64,000 nucleotides of DNA, from contig JAFSCJ010000016.1 of assembly GCA_017436845.1 (NCBI GenBank), positions 1 through 64,000 of the forward strand, read 5' to 3'. Each line of letters opens with the position of its first letter. Positions within the stretch are counted from its first letter, which is position 1. The notes under the pieces were generated by a model. It had not been told where the DNA came from. It saw only the letters and a program-made list of their open reading frames with translations, and ran no database searches. Of this stretch, positions 59,816 through 64,000 are shown in pieces. The position numbers and the translations under genes are program-made. This DNA is from Muribaculaceae bacterium (GTDB lineage Bacteria > Bacteroidota > Bacteroidia > Bacteroidales > Muribaculaceae).

Positions 59816-62800
59816 ATGAAACACGTAATATCATTTATCATAGTATGTGCTACTATGTTGCATGTGATGAGTCAAACATTAGATGTATCAAGAGAATTTA
59901 ATGTAATACCACCATCTCCGGATGTTTCACTATTGATGAAACAGATAGAATTTTCCGTTTCTAATTTTACAGGACAGCCAAATATCAATCTTCCTATTTA
60001 CACCATAAAGGAAGGCTCCATAACAATACCAATCACAATCAGCTATAATGGCGTAGGAATGAGAGTAAATGAGTATTCCGGAGTTGTTGGTTACGGATGG
60101 AGTCTTAATGCCGGAGGCTGTATATCTCGCACAGTATATGGATTGCCGGATAATGTCGGTTCAAATCATAGTCATTATTTTAGGGGTTTACATCATATCG
60201 ATAATATGACCAAGTCCATAAGAGATAATTTGTTATCCCGACCAACAGATCTTGATTATAATATACTATCTCCGCCCACAGATTATATTCTATTAGATGG
60301 ACAGTGTAGATTGTTTAATGAAGGACTGAGAGATGTATCCAATGATGTGTTTCATGTAAATTGCATGGGCATGACCGGGACATTCATCTATGACCAATCG
60401 ACTAAGATGGCGACATTCAGTTCTTCCTATCCGTTAAAATTACATGATAAAATATATTTTTCAGATTATCCATTAGAATATAATATAACGGATGATAGAG
60501 GAATGAAGTATATTTTTGGGACATCAGATAATATTGAATATACCAAATCATATCATAAGAATATCTATTCAATCAGTGAATTTAAAGATTCGATAAAGAC
60601 GCAGTCGGCATGGCATTTGGATAAAGTTATAAGTATAACAGGAGATACAATAGAATTTTCCTATATAAAGGGAAGAAAGAAAAAAGTAGGATTAGGAATT
60701 TCGGAGTATTTCTACTATTCAACGCGTACCGATGCCGAAACGTCAAGAGTTAGTGGAACACAGTCTCCGGAAGCAGAATATGAGCCATTACATGTGTCGG
60801 AAATAAAATCTAAATCGGTAAAAGTTAAATTTAATTATAATTCATATAATGATATCTTAGAAAGTATCGAAATAATTCGGAATAATGCACAACAAAATTT
60901 GTTGCAGAAATATGAATTAAAACATGAAACAATAAATGTTTCATCATCAATGACAAAAATGCTATTGACAAAAATTGAACGTATTGGAGAGAACAATAAT
61001 AATAAAATAGAATTATATAGATTTGTCTATCACCCCGGTAATGGTTTTGATTTGAACCCATTTCAGGCAATCGACCATTGGGGTTATTATAATGGTATAG
61101 ATAATAAGACATTATTATATACCCCGGTAAAAGAAAATTTTGTAACAGTAGGAGATAGAAGCCCACTTGAAACTTATACCAAATGTGGAATACTCAAAAC
61201 TATTTTATATCCCACAGGGGGATCGACTAATTTTACATGGGAACAAAATGAATATTCCTATATTAAAAATAGTCGATTAATTCCATATACAACTCGAGAT
61301 ACGACACATTCGCAGATGACAATTTCAGGGAAAAATAGGAATGTTCAAATTACAGAAATAAACCAATTGCCTGATGTTGAGAGACAATTATATGTCTCGT
61401 ATAGCACATCAATAGAAATCGATATGTCTAAATATATTCCCAACGGATTAGAGTATGTGCTTCCATGGGACGAGTATACTCGTGTGCATTATGAATATGA
61501 AACGATAGATTTACCTAATTATCCTCGTTTTGAAATTCGAGATAGTAATAATCGGTTGATTGATTTTTGGTATATTGATAGCGATGAATGTAAAACTACA
61601 AAATCAAAATTTTTATCAGCCGGAACATATAAATTGAGATTATGTAATCCTGTTGGATTTGATGGCGCATTGATAAATAGTATAAATGGTTTCTTTGGAA
61701 ATGGAGGAGATAGTGGAGGTGATTTTGGGTATATATCAATAAATGTAACAGCCATATCTGAAATAGAACATACTAATTACACAAAACCATGGGGTGGGTT
61801 ACGTATCGCAAAAGTTTCATCATTAGCAGGAAATACTACTCCTATAGAAAAAGAATATTATTATAAAGATGGTTCATATCTATCATCATATTCAAGTGGA
61901 ACGATTGCAGAGGAGCCACACTATAAGTCCACATCTTATAAAAGAGAACTGTTATTAATTAGCCAAAATTCGCAGTTTAGAGAAGAAACCACAGAGACAC
62001 TGGGCTATCATTCTCATGGATTATATTCAACTCCTAATGGAGGTTCTCATATTGAATATCCTGAGGTGTGGGAGACCTATTCAGGTGATAGTTTGATGTT
62101 GAGGTATGAGTATGATTCACAGCGATATAATGCCGATATTGTGCGCTCGATTATATATGGATATATACCAGGCGGTTCACGCATGAATACGTCAATGGAT
62201 CATCATCGAGGAAATTTATTGCGTAAATCATATTACAAAGGAGATAAAATATATAAAGTCGAGGGATATGACTATCGTATAGTTGAGGATAATAACACTC
62301 CTGATTTTTGTGGTGATTTCTATAGAATATTAAATGTTGAAGGAACAACACATCCAATATTAGGCGATTCAATAAATGGCGATTATGCAACATGTCTTTA
62401 TAAATTGATACCATATAATAAAGGGTTATCTCGAAGTTATACGCATGAGTATCTAAATGGTATTGATGATACCTATGAGGATTTAACTGCAGATTTTAGC
62501 GATACGATAAGATATGCTTATTTTAATTCAGGCTATAGTGATAGCCCGATTAGTAATTCGGTGAGTAGTAAAACAATCAAAAATTCCAAAGGAGAAACGG
62601 AAACGACCTATTATACATATTTATATGTTAATAATTATGGATTTGTTTCATTACCGGAGACAGAGGTAACAGTGTGTAACGGAAAGATAATTAAGGCAAT
62701 TAGGATGGAATATGACGAAAATAATCGATTGAAGAGTACATATAAGATACCATTTGGGGTTAATGTCGAGTCTCGTTTTTTACTTGGAAACAGTTGTGAA

Positions 62801-63241
62801 ACTTCTCAAGCATTATTAGAAAAAATAAACATTCCCGAATATTCATTTAGGTATGATAATGATGGAAATATTATAGAAATATCCTATAATGGCATCCCAC
62901 TTGCATCATATTTGTGGAGTTATCAAGGAAGCCATCCTGTTGTGGAAATTAAAAATATCGGTTATGATGAAATGGTGTCTCAATTGCCATCAGCATTAAC
63001 ACCCGCTATATTGTCAAATAGGTGTGACATAACCGAAAATGAATTAAACGCCATAAGATTATTGTTCCCTGAAAATGATGTTGTAACAATGACATATCAT
63101 TGGTTGGTCGGAGTTACATCATTAACCGATTCGCGAGGAGTGGTAACAAAGTATAATTATGACACTTTTGGGCGATTAAATCAAGTTAAAGACTATAATA
63201 ATTATTTTATACATCAGTATATTTATAATTATGCCAAATAA
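59816..63241 (+). CDS. RHS/YD-repeat secreted surface protein
   Basis: 1141 residues. The signal peptide covers 1-20 (ending VMSQ). The N-terminal domain is typical of Bacteroidetes RHS proteins: FTGQPNINLPIYTI (about 45-58), GSITIPITISYNGVGMRVNE and VVGYGWSLNAGGCISRTVYG (about 85-104). Long beta-rich regions follow, and only the last 60 residues show YD-repeat features (TKYNYDTFGRLNQVKDYNN, then HQYIYNY). No toxin or hyper-variable tip follows the YD repeat, since the protein ends nine residues later. The gene is strongly AT-rich with many ATA codons, unlike the core genes, which suggests a different history. The next gene starts 12 bp on. Confidence 0.85.
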   Translation: MKHVISFIIVCATMLHVMSQTLDVSREFNVIPPSPDVSLLMKQIEFSVSNFTGQPNINLPIYTIKEGSITIPITISYNGVGMRVNEYSGVVGYGWSLNAGGCISRTVYGLPDNVGSNHSHYFRGLHHIDNMTKSIRDNLLSRPTDLDYNILSPPTDYILLDGQCRLFNEGLRDVSNDVFHVNCMGMTGTFIYDQSTKMATFSSSYPLKLHDKIYFSDYPLEYNITDDRGMKYIFGTSDNIEYTKSYHKNIYSISEFKDSIKTQSAWHLDKVISITGDTIEFSYIKGRKKKVGLGISEYFYYSTRTDAETSRVSGTQSPEAEYEPLHVSEIKSKSVKVKFNYNSYNDILESIEIIRNNAQQNLLQKYELKHETINVSSSMTKMLLTKIERIGENNNNKIELYRFVYHPGNGFDLNPFQAIDHWGYYNGIDNKTLLYTPVKENFVTVGDRSPLETYTKCGILKTILYPTGGSTNFTWEQNEYSYIKNSRLIPYTTRDTTHSQMTISGKNRNVQITEINQLPDVERQLYVSYSTSIEIDMSKYIPNGLEYVLPWDEYTRVHYEYETIDLPNYPRFEIRDSNNRLIDFWYIDSDECKTTKSKFLSAGTYKLRLCNPVGFDGALINSINGFFGNGGDSGGDFGYISINVTAISEIEHTNYTKPWGGLRIAKVSSLAGNTTPIEKEYYYKDGSYLSSYSSGTIAEEPHYKSTSYKRELLLISQNSQFREETTETLGYHSHGLYSTPNGGSHIEYPEVWETYSGDSLMLRYEYDSQRYNADIVRSIIYGYIPGGSRMNTSMDHHRGNLLRKSYYKGDKIYKVEGYDYRIVEDNNTPDFCGDFYRILNVEGTTHPILGDSINGDYATCLYKLIPYNKGLSRSYTHEYLNGIDDTYEDLTADFSDTIRYAYFNSGYSDSPISNSVSSKTIKNSKGETETTYYTYLYVNNYGFVSLPETEVTVCNGKIIKAIRMEYDENNRLKSTYKIPFGVNVESRFLLGNSCETSQALLEKINIPEYSFRYDNDGNIIEISYNGIPLASYLWSYQGSHPVVEIKNIGYDEMVSQLPSALTPAILSNRCDITENELNAIRLLFPENDVVTMTYHWLVGVTSLTDSRGVVTKYNYDTFGRLNQVKDYNNYFIHQYIYNYAK

Positions 63242-63253
63242 AATAAAAGAGAT

Positions 63254-64000
63254 ATGAAACATAGATTTATAATATTGATAACGATTATAGTAGGAGCTAT
63301 GGAATTAGCATCTGCATCAGACTTTATGCTGACAAAGGAATTGAATTTTCCTCGTAGTGGAGACAGATTCCTTAGACAAGAATTGCAGTCGTTTAACAGT
63401 AAGATTTATGTGGGAGATAATTGTTTATGGGATTTCTCAACAACAAAAATCACGCCTGCGCAAGTCGAGACTCGTTATGTTTCTCGAGCAGATACAATGA
63501 TAGTAGAAGTAGAAAATCGGGAGCAACGATTTTATTCAATAACACGGGATACGATATCACTTTATCGTCAGGCATCATCCGGGAAACTTATGAAATTTTA
63601 TAGACATAAACCTATAATGAGTTTCCCAATGAAATTAGGAACTCGGATTGATGGTTGTTTTTGGGGAGAAGGGAGAATGGATTTATCCAAGTATGTGCGA
63701 CATGTAGGAAAAACGACGATAGAAATAGTAGGAAGAGGGCGGATGATAACCCCGGAAATGGATTCATTAAGACATGTTTTGTTATTAAAAGAGACAAGTA
63801 TTGGAGCCATAACAATAACTAAAGATTTTTCAATATCATTGGCCGAAACAAAAGACTCAACAATGTTAAGTAATGATACGATAAATACATGGTTGCATAA
63901 TGATAGCATAACCGGAAAACTCGAGATATTAAAGTGGTATGCTCGAGGTTATCGTTATCCTATAATAGAGAATAGAAAAATAATTTCCTATTGTAAAGGA
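63254..64000 (+). CDS. Secreted protein downstream of the RHS gene, partial
   Basis: The frame opens with an ATG 12 bp after the RHS stop and runs without a stop to the window edge (249 codons), so its end is missing. The signal peptide begins MKHRFIILITIIVGAMELAS and is cleaved near SASD. The mature part has no recognised domain. It contains LGTRIDGCFWGEGRMDLSKY and SIGAITITKDFSISLA and looks beta-rich. Overlap of codon style and spacing suggest one operon with the RHS gene. It may be a periplasmic or surface partner of the RHS protein (inference). Confidence 0.8.
   Translation, partial: MKHRFIILITIIVGAMELASASDFMLTKELNFPRSGDRFLRQELQSFNSKIYVGDNCLWDFSTTKITPAQVETRYVSRADTMIVEVENREQRFYSITRDTISLYRQASSGKLMKFYRHKPIMSFPMKLGTRIDGCFWGEGRMDLSKYVRHVGKTTIEIVGRGRMITPEMDSLRHVLLLKETSIGAITITKDFSISLAETKDSTMLSNDTINTWLHNDSITGKLEILKWYARGYRYPIIENRKIISYCKG

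Noticed and set aside
1..64000. CRISPR arrays, insertion sequences, prophage
   Set aside because: No regularly spaced repeats, transposase-like proteins, terminal inverted repeats around a gene or phage structural genes were seen.

Overview
The window is a stretch of an AT-rich Bacteroidales chromosome, most likely from the Muribaculaceae/Prevotellaceae side of the order (inference). The evidence is promoters of the Bacteroidetes form TTG-N19/20-TAnnTTTG, almost no Shine-Dalgarno sequences, a tmRNA tag of the GENNYALAA type, a type B L31 protein, a BtuG-type surface B12 protein, many secreted beta-barrels, and several proteins ending in type IX secretion (T9SS) style C-terminal domains. No insertion sequence, prophage, CRISPR array or integrase was seen.

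Layout. 0-3.5 kb: a 57-residue protein, an ECF sigma factor and small secreted proteins. 3.5-10.4 kb: ssrA (tmRNA), then a minus-strand vitamin B12 capture operon. This has its own promoter, a cobalamin riboswitch, a BtuB-like receptor, a BtuG-like lipoprotein and two further secreted proteins. 10.4-22.6 kb: an NhaC antiporter, a thioesterase, a degenerate endonuclease I with a coupled lipoprotein, a GT-C-like membrane protein with no start codon, lgt, agcS, ddh, ackA, pta, a START-like protein and rplS. 22.9-23.3 kb: two identical tRNA-Gly(GCC) genes and a tRNA-Leu(GAG). 23.4-34.2 kb: a 1512-residue secreted protein, L31, a biotin-dependent carboxylase subunit with two biotinyl domains, a CpsB-like phosphatase and dipeptidyl peptidase III. 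34.2-41.6 kb: the dxr-rseP-rlmI run, a degenerate LytM protein, a threonine aldolase-like enzyme and a major OmpA protein.

41.6-45.8 kb holds the clearest regulatory system: a complete phenylalanine/tyrosine operon (prephenate dehydratase, aminotransferase, DAHP synthase-chorismate mutase, prephenate dehydrogenase). In front of it is a 25-codon leader peptide rich in Phe and Tyr codons, with exactly complementary antiterminator and terminator segments. This is classical ribosome-mediated attenuation with all parts readable in the sequence.

45.8-59.7 kb is core envelope and housekeeping: PBP1A, beta-barrels, holA, a LysM/ligand-binding protein, a glycine-zipper OmpA lipoprotein, an EamA transporter, an AlkD-like protein, hisS, cdaA and folP. 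59.8-64 kb begins an AT-rich RHS/YD-repeat surface protein locus whose second gene runs off the window.

Most genes are ordinary chromosomal genes. The items most worth follow-up are the Phe/Tyr attenuator, the B12 operon with two propellers, the nuclease that has lost its catalytic histidines, the tandem biotinyl domains, and the two reading frames that lack start codons.
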